Below, one piece after another: positions 28,933-37,430 of a DNA stretch of 64,000 nucleotides. Made by a program: the position numbers and the translations under genes. The DNA is taken from assembly GCF_011355085.1 (NCBI RefSeq), contig NZ_VXCP01000016.1, positions 265,117 to 329,116 of the forward strand. Direction: 5' to 3'. How positions within the stretch are numbered: the first letter of the stretch is position 1; every line of letters begins with the position of its first letter. The notes beneath the pieces were generated by a model that was not told the origin of the DNA, searched no databases, and saw only the letters and a list, made by a program, of their open reading frames with translations. The DNA is from Pseudomonas akapageensis (GTDB lineage: Bacteria; Pseudomonadota; Gammaproteobacteria; Pseudomonadales; Pseudomonadaceae).

Positions 28933-30309
28933 ATGGCCATCAGCGTGTTTGACCTGTTCAAAATCGGCATCGGCCCTTCCAGTTCGCACACCGTCGGGCC
29001 CATGCGCGCTGCTGCGCTGTTCGTCCAGGGGCTGCGCGAACGCGATGAGTTGAATCGCGTACGTCGCATCGAAGTGCGCCTGTACGGCTCGCTGTCAGCC
29101 ACCGGCATCGGCCATGGCAGCGACAATGCCGTGATCATGGGCCTGATGGGCGAGTGGCCCGACTCCATCGACCCGACGACGATCGGCCTGCACATCGCTA
29201 CCCTGCGTGAAACCGACACCTTGCAACTCGATGGCCGCCTGCCGGTGCCCTTCGTCTGGCAGCGTGACATGCTCCTGCTCGACGAAAACCTGCCTTACCA
29301 TCCCAATGCCATGACCCTGATCGCCGAAGGCGAAGAGGGTGAGCTGCACCGCGATACCTACTATTCGGTCGGCGGCGGCTTTGTCGTCGATGAGGCCCAG
29401 GCTGCCAGCGGCGTGCTGGACGCGGACAACACCGTGCTGCCCTACGACTTCAACAGCGCGGTCGAATTGCTTGAGCTCTGCCAGCGCCACAATCTGCGCA
29501 TCTCGGAACTGATGCTGGCCAATGAAAAAGTCTGGCGTAGCGAGGCAGAAATCCGCGCGGGTCTGATGACGCTCTGGCGGGCAATGCAGGACTGTGTCGA
29601 GCACGGCTTGAGGCACGAAGGCATTCTCCCGGGCGGGCTGCATGTTCGGCGCCGCGCAGCGAAGTTGCACCGCAGCCTGCAGGAGCTGAACAAGCCCAAC
29701 GTGATCGGATCGACCCTCAGTGCCATGGAATGGGTCAACCTGTTCGCCCTGGCCGTCAACGAAGAAAACGCTGCCGGAGGGCGCATGGTTACCGCACCCA
29801 CCAATGGTGCGGCAGGCATCATCCCGGCGGTGCTGCACTACTATATGAAGTTCAGCGACGAGGTCAGTGAAGCCAATGTCGTCGACTTCTTCCTGGGCGC
29901 GGCGGCGGTCGGCATCCTCTGCAAGAAGAACGCGTCGATTTCAGGTGCCGAGGTGGGCTGTCAGGGCGAAGTCGGTTCGGCCTGCGCCATGGCTGCAGCG
30001 GGCCTTGCCGAGGTGCTCGGAGCTACCCCTGAGCAAGTGGAGAACGCAGCGGAAATCGGCCTGGAGCATAACCTGGGACTGACCTGTGATCCTGTGGGCG
30101 GCCTGGTGCAGGTGCCGTGCATCGAGCGCAATGCGATTGCGGCGGTCAAGGCCATCAACGCTGCGCAGATGGCCTTGCGCGGTGACGGCAATCACTTCAT
30201 CTCGCTGGATAGGGTGATCCGCACCATGCGCGACACCGGCGCCGACATGCACGACAAATACAAGGAAACCTCACGTGGAGGCTTGGCGGTCAGCGCCATC
30301 GAGTGCTGA
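28933..30309 (+). CDS. sdaB: L-serine ammonia-lyase (iron-sulfur type)
   Basis: 458 residues, single-chain iron-sulfur serine deaminase converting L-serine to pyruvate and ammonia. The N-terminal beta domain opens [19 protein letters not shown], and the alpha domain carries [20 protein letters not shown] and the cluster cysteines in [21 protein letters not shown] (split) and [16 protein letters not shown] strong AGGAGGT ribosome site precedes the start. It is the last step of choline breakdown (serine to pyruvate) and lies in the position of P. aeruginosa sdaB, between cbcX and gbdR. Confidence 0.95.
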   Translation: MAISVFDLFKIGIGPSSSHTVGPMRAAALFVQGLRERDELNRVRRIEVRLYGSLSATGIGHGSDNAVIMGLMGEWPDSIDPTTIGLHIATLRETDTLQLDGRLPVPFVWQRDMLLLDENLPYHPNAMTLIAEGEEGELHRDTYYSVGGGFVVDEAQAASGVLDADNTVLPYDFNSAVELLELCQRHNLRISELMLANEKVWRSEAEIRAGLMTLWRAMQDCVEHGLRHEGILPGGLHVRRRAAKLHRSLQELNKPNVIGSTLSAMEWVNLFALAVNEENAAGGRMVTAPTNGAAGIIPAVLHYYMKFSDEVSEANVVDFFLGAAAVGILCKKNASISGAEVGCQGEVGSACAMAAAGLAEVLGATPEQVENAAEIGLEHNLGLTCDPVGGLVQVPCIERNAIAAVKAINAAQMALRGDGNHFISLDRVIRTMRDTGADMHDKYKETSRGGLAVSAIEC

Positions 30310-30310
30310 C

Positions 30311-30337
30311 AGGCGCATAGCACTCCCTGCGCCTTTA
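30311..30337 (+). terminator. Probable terminator after the serine deaminase gene
   Basis: AGGCGCA and TGCGCCT form a 7-bp stem with a 10-base loop, followed by TTATTG. It starts 1 bp after the stop codon. The T-run is short, so termination may be partial. Confidence 0.6.
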
Positions 30338-30633
30338 TTGCCCACATTGCGATGAGCGCGCTGCCTTTTGGCGCGTTTGATCGACTGACCCTTCCCCGTC
30401 AGCGGTTGGTCGCTTCCAGTGCGACCGACCGTTGATCCCCGTGCCAGGGGTGACACTCGCGCATGTCGTTTCCTGACATCGTACACACAAGTGCTACCGA
30501 ACTGCCCATCTCCTTGCTGCAAGCCGACTGGCCCGCGCCTTTGAGCGCGGAAGCGACATCCTGTGTCGTGCCCAATCAGACGCCGCGCGACGTCGTTTTC
30601 AGGAGTTATTGAATGCCCATTCAAATTTAGGCA

Positions 30634-30649
30634 TGGCATTTGCGTTGTG
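30634..30649 (+). promoter_or_regulatory. Candidate sigma-54 promoter for gbdR
   Basis: TGGCATTTGCGTTGTG fits the -24/-12 pattern TGGCAC-N5-TTGC at most positions, with the correct spacing from the TGG to the TTG element. It ends 84 bp before the gbdR start, within a 424-bp gap that has no other gene. Involvement of sigma-54 and the nitrogen or carbon regulators NtrC/CbrB would make sense for a regulator of a nitrogen-yielding pathway. It is a motif match only, and the -12 element is imperfect (TTGT). Confidence 0.45.
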
Positions 30650-30733
30650 TTTGCAAAGCCCGCTTACAAAAGAGGGCAATAACAAGAGCCTGCGCCTGAG
30701 GCCATCACCTGCTTTGTGTGAGGAGATACCGCG

Positions 30734-31837
30734 ATGACGTCGTACAACTCCGGGGCCCAACCCCAGAACCGCACGCCACAATCCATCGGCTTTCTGCTGC
30801 TGGATAATTTCACGCTGATTTCCCTGGCCTCGGCGGTCGAACCGCTACGGATGGCCAACCAGTTGTCCGGCCGTGAGTTGTATCGCTGGACGACCCTGAG
30901 CGTGGACGGCGGTCAGGTCTGGGCCAGCGACGGTCTGCAGATCACCCCGGATGCGTCCATGCACAAAGCCCCGGCCATGGACACCGTGATTGTCTGCGGC
31001 GGCATCGGCATTCAACGCACCGTAACCCGCGAACATGTGACCTGGCTGCAGAGCCAGGCGCGCCAGTCCCGTCGCCTGGGCGCGGTGTGCACCGGCAGTT
31101 GGGCATTGGCCTGTGCCGGCCTGCTCGACGGATTCGATTGCAGCGTGCACTGGGAATGTCTGGCGGCCATGCAGGAAGCTTTCCCGCGGGTGGCCATGAG
31201 CACTCGGTTGTTCACCCTCGATCGCAACCGTTTCACCAGCTCCGGCGGTACTGCTCCGCTGGACATGATGCTGCACCTGATCAGCCGTGATCACGGTCGT
31301 GAGCTGTCGGCGGCCATCTCGGAAATGTTCGTCTATGAGCGCATTCGTAACGAACAGGATCACCAGCGTGTTCCGCTCAAGCACATGCTGGGCACCAACC
31401 AGCCGAAGCTGCAGGAAATCGTCGCGCTGATGGAAGCCAACCTTGAAGAGCCGATCGACCTGGATGAATTGGCCGTGTATGTCTCGGTTTCGCGTCGCCA
31501 GCTCGAGCGTCTGTTCCAGAAATACCTGCACTGCTCGCCATCGCGCTACTACTTGAAACTGCGCTTGGTCCGGGCGCGGCAATTGCTCAAGCAGACACCA
31601 ATGTCGATCATCGAAGTGGCTTCGGTGTGTGGCTTCGTTTCCACCCCGCACTTCTCCAAGTGCTACCGCGAGTATTTCGGTATTCCGCCACGGGATGAGC
31701 GCGTAGGTTCCAACACCGCGCAACAAGTGGCGATGATGCCGATTCCGCAGGCACTGGTGCTTTCGCCGCTTTCGGGGCCGATGTCGGCTTTGAGTCAGGC
31801 GCGCAACGAGTCGACTTTCGCCAGCGTTCGCCTCTGA
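30734..31837 (+). CDS. gbdR: GbdR, AraC/GlxA-family activator of glycine betaine catabolism
   Basis: 367 residues. The N-terminal ~180 residues are a DJ-1/PfpI-like (GATase1) domain starting SIGFLLLDNFTLISLASAVEPLRMAN, with the nucleophile-elbow region AVCTGSWALACAGLLDG. The C-terminal AraC domain (about 225-325) has two helix-turn-helix motifs, including LDELAVYVSVSRRQLERLFQ and SIIEVASVCGFVSTPHFSKC. GbdR responds to glycine betaine and dimethylglycine and activates gbcA, gbcB, dgcA, the sox operon and cbcX in P. aeruginosa. A GAGGAGA ribosome site fixes the start. It is similar to CdhR at 36224. Confidence 0.95.
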   Translation: MTSYNSGAQPQNRTPQSIGFLLLDNFTLISLASAVEPLRMANQLSGRELYRWTTLSVDGGQVWASDGLQITPDASMHKAPAMDTVIVCGGIGIQRTVTREHVTWLQSQARQSRRLGAVCTGSWALACAGLLDGFDCSVHWECLAAMQEAFPRVAMSTRLFTLDRNRFTSSGGTAPLDMMLHLISRDHGRELSAAISEMFVYERIRNEQDHQRVPLKHMLGTNQPKLQEIVALMEANLEEPIDLDELAVYVSVSRRQLERLFQKYLHCSPSRYYLKLRLVRARQLLKQTPMSIIEVASVCGFVSTPHFSKCYREYFGIPPRDERVGSNTAQQVAMMPIPQALVLSPLSGPMSALSQARNESTFASVRL

Positions 31838-31840
31838 CTA

Positions 31841-31937
31841 CTCGTTCCCACACTCTGCGTGGGAATGCATCCGCTGACGCTCCGCGTCGACGCTGGAGCG
31901 TCTTTCACGGCATTCCCACGCGGAGCGTGGGAACGAG
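31841..31937. repeat. Interspersed palindromic repeat, CTCGTTCCCACGC family
   Basis: CTCGTTCCCACACTCTGCGT at the left and ACGCGGAGCGTGGGAACGAG at the right, enclosing a smaller palindrome. The left arm carries small differences (CACTCTGCG) from the other copies. It begins 3 bp after the gbdR stop and may also act as a transcript-end hairpin. Confidence 0.88.
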
Positions 31938-31965
31938 GTGGCGATCGAGGGCGAAGCGCTCGTTC

Positions 31966-32229
31966 TCAGGCGCGCTTCTGTTGCTTGTACTGCGCCAGCG
32001 CCGGCAACAGCTGCCTATCAATCGCCTGGCGCACCGCCGGCAGGATCGTCGCATTACCGGTAAGCATCTGCTCAACCATACCCTTGAGTGCCTTGGCTCG
32101 AGCATCGCTCAACCCCCGCACTGCGCATTCGCAGGCCTGGTCAGCGGTGGCGCCTGCCGGCATTTCGAAACCCAGGGCTCTCAGTTGGCCGAGCAGGTCA
32201 TCCTGGTCAATCAAATCCGCGTGCATCAT
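31966..32229 (-). CDS. Small conserved-looking hypothetical protein
   Basis: 87 residues, mostly helical, with no signal peptide or membrane segment. There is a pair of cysteines near the middle region (ADQACECAVRGL) and a basic C-terminus (YKQQKRA). An AAGGATAAGCG ribosome site precedes two consecutive ATG codons. I do not recognise the family. It lies between gbdR and the carnitine genes, on the carnitine-operon strand but separated from cdhB by 408 bp that include a REP element. Confidence 0.65.
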   Translation of the reverse strand: MMHADLIDQDDLLGQLRALGFEMPAGATADQACECAVRGLSDARAKALKGMVEQMLTGNATILPAVRQAIDRQLLPALAQYKQQKRA

Positions 32230-32530
32230 GGCGCTTATCCTTGTTCAGGGAGGGAGGGCGTGGCTCGATTCTGGTGTCGCCCGGCGGTGTCGGCAAGGGC
32301 GAATTGTCGCAATGGCCGAGATACCTATGAACAGGTCGTTTTCGGCTAAATCGGTGGTCGGGCTTGGGTGCACACTGGCGTCAAGCATGTATCGAGAGGG
32401 TTTGGTCACCCACTCTGTGCGGCGTGAATTGCTCACACCTCGGCCTCGGTTTTGTCACGGCTTAACCGGGGTCTTTTTTTGCCTAAAAAAAGACATCGCC
32501 AGCAAGAGATAGCCCCTGTGGGAGACAACC

Positions 32531-32634
32531 ACTGTGGGAGCTGGCTTGCCAGCGATGCAGGCGACGCGGTTTGTCCGATTCACCGAGGTGATGCTATCGC
32601 TGGCAAGTCGAGTCGTCGCACCGCAGCTCCCACA
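32531..32634. repeat. REP doublet with an interrupted right copy
   Basis: Left copy CTGTGGGAGCTGGCTTGCCA and right inverted copy ATCGCTGGCAAG then GCAGCTCCCACA, the right one interrupted by about 15 extra bases (tcgagtcgtcgcacc). It lies just after the cdhB stop. The remaining part of the 32230-32637 gap shows another weak half-copy (acatcgccagcaagagatag...ctgtgggag, ~32493-32525) and nothing else recognisable. Confidence 0.8.
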
Positions 32635-32637
32635 ACA

Positions 32638-33108
32638 TCAGGCAGGCAGTGCAATCACCCGACCAACGTATTCGGGTTTGGGCAGGTCGCTCTGCTCGGC
32701 AACAATGGTCGCCAAGCGCTCCAGCGCCACCTCGCCGAACGGTGCCGAACGCGGCCCCGCCAGGTCCACATGCAACAGCATCTGTTCATTGGCCGCCAAG
32801 GGCTCATCGAAACCTTTCAAGTGCAGACTGTGATACAGGTGCAGACGCTTGCGGTCATGGCCGATGACCTGGGTGCGCACTTCGACCTCGGTCCCCAGCT
32901 TCACCTCATGCAGGTAATTGAGGTGGCACTCCAGGGTGAACAGTGAATTGCCGCTGGCGCTGCGGTTGTCGCTGTCCAGGCCAATGCGATCCATGAAGGC
33001 ATCGGTGGCATAGCTGAAAATCAACAGGTAGAAGGCATCGCGCAGATGCCCGTTATAGTCGACCCAGTCCTTCAGGACTGGGGTTTGGTAGGTGATCAGA
33101 GCAGGCAT
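32638..33108 (-). CDS. cdhB: Betainyl-CoA thioesterase of the carnitine pathway
   Basis: 156-residue hotdog-fold (4HBT) thioesterase. The catalytic block WVDYNGHLRDAFY near the N-terminus matches the family DxNxH pattern. In P. aeruginosa CdhB releases glycine betaine from betainyl-CoA, the product of CdhC. It lies 14 bp after cdhA. The order caiX-cdhC-cdhA-cdhB is that of the known carnitine operon; the hocS gene that follows in P. aeruginosa is not present here. Confidence 0.9.
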   Translation of the reverse strand: MPALITYQTPVLKDWVDYNGHLRDAFYLLIFSYATDAFMDRIGLDSDNRSASGNSLFTLECHLNYLHEVKLGTEVEVRTQVIGHDRKRLHLYHSLHLKGFDEPLAANEQMLLHVDLAGPRSAPFGEVALERLATIVAEQSDLPKPEYVGRVIALPA

Positions 33109-33122
33109 GTCGCAGGTCCGCC

Positions 33123-34088
33123 TTATTCGTTGAAGGCCATGCCGTGCTTGGCCTTGGTGGTTTTGACCGCTTCGAGCACGGCCATCAGGCAGTCGTCGCG
33201 ATAGCGTTCCAGTGCGCTGATGCTGTGGCGGCCCAACTGTTCGCTGGTGCCGTCGACCACATCGTCGATCAGCTTGTCGGTCAGTTCCGGAGCCGGCAGG
33301 TAAGTCCAGGGTAGCTGCAACGCCGGGCCGAATTGCGCCATGAAATGGCGCATACCGGCGTCGCCTCCGGCCAGGGTGTAGGTCAGGAACGTCCCCATGA
33401 ACGACCAGCGCAAGCCGGCGCCGAAACGGATCGCGTCATCGATTTCGCCGGTGGTGGCGACACCGTCATTGACCAGGTGCAGCGCCTCGCGCCAGAGCGC
33501 TTCGAGCAGGCGGTCGGCGATGAAGCCAGGTACTTCCTTGCGTACGTGCAAGGGGCGCATGCCCAGCGATTCGTAGACTTTGATCGCTGCCTGGATCGCC
33601 TCGGGGGCGGTCTGCTTGCCACCGACCACTTCGACCAGAGGCAGCAGGTAAACCGGGTTGAACGGGTGACCGACCACGCAACGTTCCGGGTGGGTCGCTC
33701 CCTCGTAGAACTCGCTTGGTAACAGCCCGGATGTGCTCGAGCCGATCAGTGCATCGGGCTTGGCCGCGGCGCTGATCTTGCTGTGCAATTCCAGCTTCAG
33801 CTCCAGGCGCTCCGGGGCGCTCTCCTGGATGAAATCCGCATCCTTCACGCACTCTTCGATGGTGGCGACAAAGCGCAGGCGATCCTGCGAAGCGCCGGGC
33901 GCCAACCCCTGTTTCTCCAGTGCACCCCAGGCATTGGCAACGCGTTTGCGTAAAGCGGCTTCAGCGCCAGGCGCCGGGTCCCAGGCCACCACGTCCAGGC
34001 CATGGGCGAGGGCGCGAGATACCCAGCCACTGCCGATTACGCCACTGCCCAGGGCTGCGAAGGTCTTGATCTCGGTGATAAAGGTCAT
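33123..34088 (-). CDS. cdhA: L-carnitine dehydrogenase
   Basis: 321 residues. N-terminal Rossmann fold ([21 protein letters not shown]) and C-terminal helical domain of the 3-hydroxyacyl-CoA dehydrogenase family; [18 protein letters not shown] and [19 protein letters not shown] are family blocks. It oxidises L-carnitine to 3-dehydrocarnitine with NAD+. Two ATG codons are adjacent (34091 and 34088); the second has the better spacing to AGGA and gives the length I recall for the P. aeruginosa enzyme. Confidence 0.95.
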   Translation of the reverse strand: MTFITEIKTFAALGSGVIGSGWVSRALAHGLDVVAWDPAPGAEAALRKRVANAWGALEKQGLAPGASQDRLRFVATIEECVKDADFIQESAPERLELKLELHSKISAAAKPDALIGSSTSGLLPSEFYEGATHPERCVVGHPFNPVYLLPLVEVVGGKQTAPEAIQAAIKVYESLGMRPLHVRKEVPGFIADRLLEALWREALHLVNDGVATTGEIDDAIRFGAGLRWSFMGTFLTYTLAGGDAGMRHFMAQFGPALQLPWTYLPAPELTDKLIDDVVDGTSEQLGRHSISALERYRDDCLMAVLEAVKTTKAKHGMAFNE

Positions 34089-34118
34089 CATGAATTCCTG
34101 AATGAGTAAGTGACGGGA

Positions 34119-35003
34119 TCAGCGGCGGGTCAGGTTCATCTTGGTGCGGCCTTCGGCGGGCGTCAGGACGCGGGCACCCAGGCGGCTGAGGATTTCCGTG
34201 GCGCGTTCGACCAGTTGGCCATTGCTGGCCAGCACACCGCGATCGAGCCAGAGGTTGTCTTCCAGGCCAACCCTTACGTTACCGCCGAGCAATACCGCCT
34301 GGGCGGCCATTGGCATCTGCATGCGCCCGATACCGAAACCGGCCCAGGTCGCGCCCGCAGGCAGGTTGTCGACCATGGCTTTCATGGTGGTGGTGTCGGC
34401 CGGCGCGCCCCATGGGATGCCCAGGCACAGTTGGAACAGCGGGTCGTCGAGCAGGCCTTCCTTGATCATCTGTTTGGCGAACCACAGGTGACCGGTGTCG
34501 AAGATTTCCAGTTCGGCTTTCACGCCCAGTTCGGTGATGCGCTTGGCGCCGGCGCGCAGCTGTGCCGGGGTGGACACATAGATGGTGTCGCCGTCGCCGA
34601 AGTTCAGGGTGCCGCAGTCCAGGGTGCAGATTTCCGGGAGCAGTTCTTCGACGTGGGCCAGGCGGGTCAGCGGGCCGACCAGGTCGGTGTTGGGGCCGAA
34701 TTCCATGGGGCTCTCGCCCGGGCCGATCTCCAGGTCGCCACCCATGCCGGCGGTCAGGTTGACGATGATGTCCACGTCGGACTCACGGATGCGTTCCATC
34801 ACTTCGCGGTAGAGGGCGACGTCGCGGCTGAACTTGCCGGTCTCGGGGTCGCGGACATGGCAGTGCACAACGGTGGCGCCAGCCTTGGCGGCTTCCACCG
34901 CAGCGGCGGCGATTTGTTTGGGCGTGATCGGGACAAGATGACTTTTGCCCGTGGTATCGCCAGCACCGGTCAGTGCGCAGGTGATGATGACGTCGTGGTT
35001 CAT
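34119..35003 (-). CDS. cdhC: 3-dehydrocarnitine cleavage enzyme (BKACE family)
   Basis: 294 residues of the DUF849/beta-keto acid cleavage family. The zinc site [15 protein letters not shown] (His-x-His) lies near residue 48 and the barrel ends with the usual [20 protein letters not shown] (split). With acetyl-CoA it converts 3-dehydrocarnitine to betainyl-CoA and acetoacetate. It lies 30 bp before cdhA and 85 bp after caiX. Confidence 0.95.
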   Translation of the reverse strand: MNHDVIITCALTGAGDTTGKSHLVPITPKQIAAAAVEAAKAGATVVHCHVRDPETGKFSRDVALYREVMERIRESDVDIIVNLTAGMGGDLEIGPGESPMEFGPNTDLVGPLTRLAHVEELLPEICTLDCGTLNFGDGDTIYVSTPAQLRAGAKRITELGVKAELEIFDTGHLWFAKQMIKEGLLDDPLFQLCLGIPWGAPADTTTMKAMVDNLPAGATWAGFGIGRMQMPMAAQAVLLGGNVRVGLEDNLWLDRGVLASNGQLVERATEILSRLGARVLTPAEGRTKMNLTRR

Positions 35004-35088
35004 GTTCGGGTTCCTTCAGGCTCGGTTTTCAGGGCGTACTTGTCCATTCCGCAGCCGAGGGTGGCTGCGGATGTGCGAAACGGTCGGC

Positions 35089-36036
35089 TTATGGGTTGGT
35101 TGTCAGATTCAGGTTTTCGGCTGCGGGCTTGCCGTCGAAGGTGGTCACGCCTTCAAGCCAGCGCTGCTTGTCCTGAGGGTGGTCCCTGAGCCACTGCTTG
35201 GCCGCTTCCAGCGCGTCCTTGTGGTCGAGCAGCGGTTGCATCATCCGGCTCTCGTCTTCGGCGGTGAAGCTAAGGTTAGTCAACAACTTGTTGGCGTTCG
35301 GGCAACGGCTGGCGTAATCCGGGGAGGTTACGGTCCAGACGGTGGCCATGCCTTCGTTCGGGCCCAGGGCATCGTCGCTGCCGGTGAGGTAAGTCATCTT
35401 CTGGTTGACGTTCATCGGGTGCGGCGCCCAGCCGAAGAAGACGATGGCTTCGTTGCGTTTCACGGCGCGGGTCACCGCCGAGAGCATGCCTGCTTCACTG
35501 GATTCGACCAGCTGGAACTTGCCGAGGCCAAACTGGTTCTTGGCGATCATTTCCTTGATCTGGGTATTGGCACCCGAACCCGGCTCGATGCCGTAGATCT
35601 TGCCGCCCAACTCTTTCTCGAACCTGGCGATGTCGGCAAAGGTCTTCAGGCCCTTGTCAGCCAGGTAAGTAGGGACCGCCAGGGTTGCACGGGCGTCCTT
35701 GAGGCTCGGTTCGGCAAGTACCTTGACTTGCTTCTGATCGACGAAGGGGGTGATGGTCTGGGTCATCAGCGGGTTCCAGTAGCCCAGGAACATGTCCAGG
35801 CGCTGGTCGCGGATGCCGGCGAAGATGATTTGCTGGGAAGCACTGGTTTGCTTGGTTTTGTACCCCAAGCCGTCGAGCAATACCTGGGTCATGGAGCTGG
35901 TGGCAATCACGTCGGTCCAGTTCACCACGCCGAGGCGTACATTCTGGCATTCGGCGGGTTCGGCGGCGACGGCGCTGTTGCTGAGGATCGTGGTACCGGT
36001 GAGCATCAGCAGACAGCAGCTGATCAGTCTTTTCAT
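35089..36036 (-). CDS. caiX: Carnitine-binding periplasmic protein CaiX
   Basis: 315 residues with a signal peptide (MKRLISCCLLMLTGTTILSN..AVA). The mature protein parallels CbcX (VVNWTDVIATSSM, KIYGIEPGSGANTQ, AIVFFGWAPHPMN) and belongs to the same OpuAC-type group. In P. aeruginosa CaiX is carnitine-specific and shares the CbcWV core transporter. A GAGGAGCC ribosome site sets the start. First gene of the carnitine operon, divergent from its regulator cdhR. Confidence 0.94.
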   Translation of the reverse strand: MKRLISCCLLMLTGTTILSNSAVAAEPAECQNVRLGVVNWTDVIATSSMTQVLLDGLGYKTKQTSASQQIIFAGIRDQRLDMFLGYWNPLMTQTITPFVDQKQVKVLAEPSLKDARATLAVPTYLADKGLKTFADIARFEKELGGKIYGIEPGSGANTQIKEMIAKNQFGLGKFQLVESSEAGMLSAVTRAVKRNEAIVFFGWAPHPMNVNQKMTYLTGSDDALGPNEGMATVWTVTSPDYASRCPNANKLLTNLSFTAEDESRMMQPLLDHKDALEAAKQWLRDHPQDKQRWLEGVTTFDGKPAAENLNLTTNP

Positions 36037-36130
36037 GATGGCTCCTCTAACGGCAGTTCTAATTGTTATAGGGGGATCGGTGTCTGAGCACCGTGAGGTC
36101 AAATTACGCAGTAAAAACGACAGGAAATCG

Positions 36131-36164
36131 CACTGCGGCGACCAGCACTTGCACAGTGGCGACC
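36131..36164. promoter_or_regulatory. Candidate CdhR operator between caiX and cdhR
   Basis: Direct repeats CACTGCGGCGACC (36131) and CACAGTGGCGACC (36152) match at 11 of 13 positions and are 21 bp apart, the spacing of AraC-type sites. They lie in the 187-bp gap between the divergent caiX and cdhR genes, 95 bp from the caiX start and 60 bp before cdhR. The sequence differs from the GTCGY repeats near GbdR-controlled genes, which fits a separate regulator. Confidence 0.6.
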
Positions 36165-36223
36165 TGAGGGTTATTAACGGGAGTATTCCGTGCGCTCTGC
36201 AACGTCTTCAGCGAGTCCAGCGA

Positions 36224-37180
36224 ATGTCTCAAGACTTCTACTTTCTGTTGCTGCCTGGCTTTTCGGCCATTGGTTTCATTTCCGCCGTGGAGCCGCTGCG
36301 CGTGGCCAACCGTTTTCGTGGCGAGCTGTACCGCTGGCATGTGCTGAGCCTCGATGGCGGGCCGGTACTGGCGAGCAATGGCATGTCGGTCAATGCCGAT
36401 GCCGCACTGGAAAACCTGCAAAAAGGGGCGACCTTGCTGGTGGTCGCCGGATTCGAGCCGCTCAAGACGTATTCGCCCACACTGCATCATTGGTTGCGTC
36501 GCCTCGACCATGAAGGCGTGACCCTGGGCGGTATCGATACGGGCAGTTTCATACTGGCCGAGTCCGGGTTGCTCGATGGCTACCGGATGACCCTGCACTG
36601 GGAAGCATTGGATGCCTTCAAGGAGTCTTATCCGAAGCTGGAGGTCACGCAGGAACTCTTCGAAATCGATCGCCGTCGCATCACGTCGGCCGGAGGGACG
36701 GCCTCGATCGACTTGATGCTCAATCTGATCGACCAGGCCTACGGCCCTGAACTCGCGATCCAGGTCTCTGAACAATTCGTGCTGGGCCGTATCCGTCCGC
36801 GTCAGGACCACCAGCGCATGCAGGTGGCTTCACGCTATGGCATCAACAACAAGAAGCTGGTGCAGGTAATAGGCGAGATGGAGCAAAACACCGAGCCGCC
36901 GCTGAGCACCCTGGCCCTGGCCGAGTCGATCAATGTTACTCGGCGTCAACTTGAGCGGCTTTTCCAGCTGCACCTCAAGGACACCCCTCGCAACTTCTAT
37001 TTGCGCCTGCGTCTTGAAAAGGCCAGGCAGTTATTGCGCCAGACGGACATGAGCGTGCTGGAAGTGAGCATCGCCTGCGGCTTCGAGTCGCCGTCCTATT
37101 TCACCCGCAGTTATCGGGCGCGGTATGCGCGATGCCCACGGGAGGACCGGCATCGGGAACGGGGGGAGGTCGTTGACTAA
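36224..37180 (+). CDS. cdhR: CdhR, AraC/GlxA-family carnitine-responsive activator
   Basis: 318 residues with the same build as GbdR: an N-terminal DJ-1/PfpI-like domain (FYFLLLPGFSAIGFISAVEPLRVAN, with GGIDTGSFILAESGLLDGY) and a C-terminal AraC DNA-binding domain (SINVTRRQLERLFQLHLK; MSVLEVSIACGFESPSYFTRSY). CdhR activates the carnitine operon in P. aeruginosa. The ATG at 36224 is the first good in-frame start; its ribosome site is weak. The 250 bp after it are AT-rich and hold no gene. Confidence 0.93.
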   Translation: MSQDFYFLLLPGFSAIGFISAVEPLRVANRFRGELYRWHVLSLDGGPVLASNGMSVNADAALENLQKGATLLVVAGFEPLKTYSPTLHHWLRRLDHEGVTLGGIDTGSFILAESGLLDGYRMTLHWEALDAFKESYPKLEVTQELFEIDRRRITSAGGTASIDLMLNLIDQAYGPELAIQVSEQFVLGRIRPRQDHQRMQVASRYGINNKKLVQVIGEMEQNTEPPLSTLALAESINVTRRQLERLFQLHLKDTPRNFYLRLRLEKARQLLRQTDMSVLEVSIACGFESPSYFTRSYRARYARCPREDRHRERGEVVD

Positions 37181-37430
37181 CGTCATTGTATTTTTTGTTT
37201 TTTATAATTGTGCCCATGGAAAACGTTTGCGCACTCATGGAAGAAAGCGCTTTTAACGGGCTTTTCACCGGTTTTTGACGTTTGCTTCGTTACGGTTAAA
37301 TCCGCTACAAGCGTTTAAAGTTTCATCTGAATTAAATTCAAGATGCTGGCGTTGTTATTAACACTGCCGGTCGCATGCTGTCGTCCGACATAAAGCAAAA
37401 AGACCGGTACCTCACTTTCGTTACATATGG

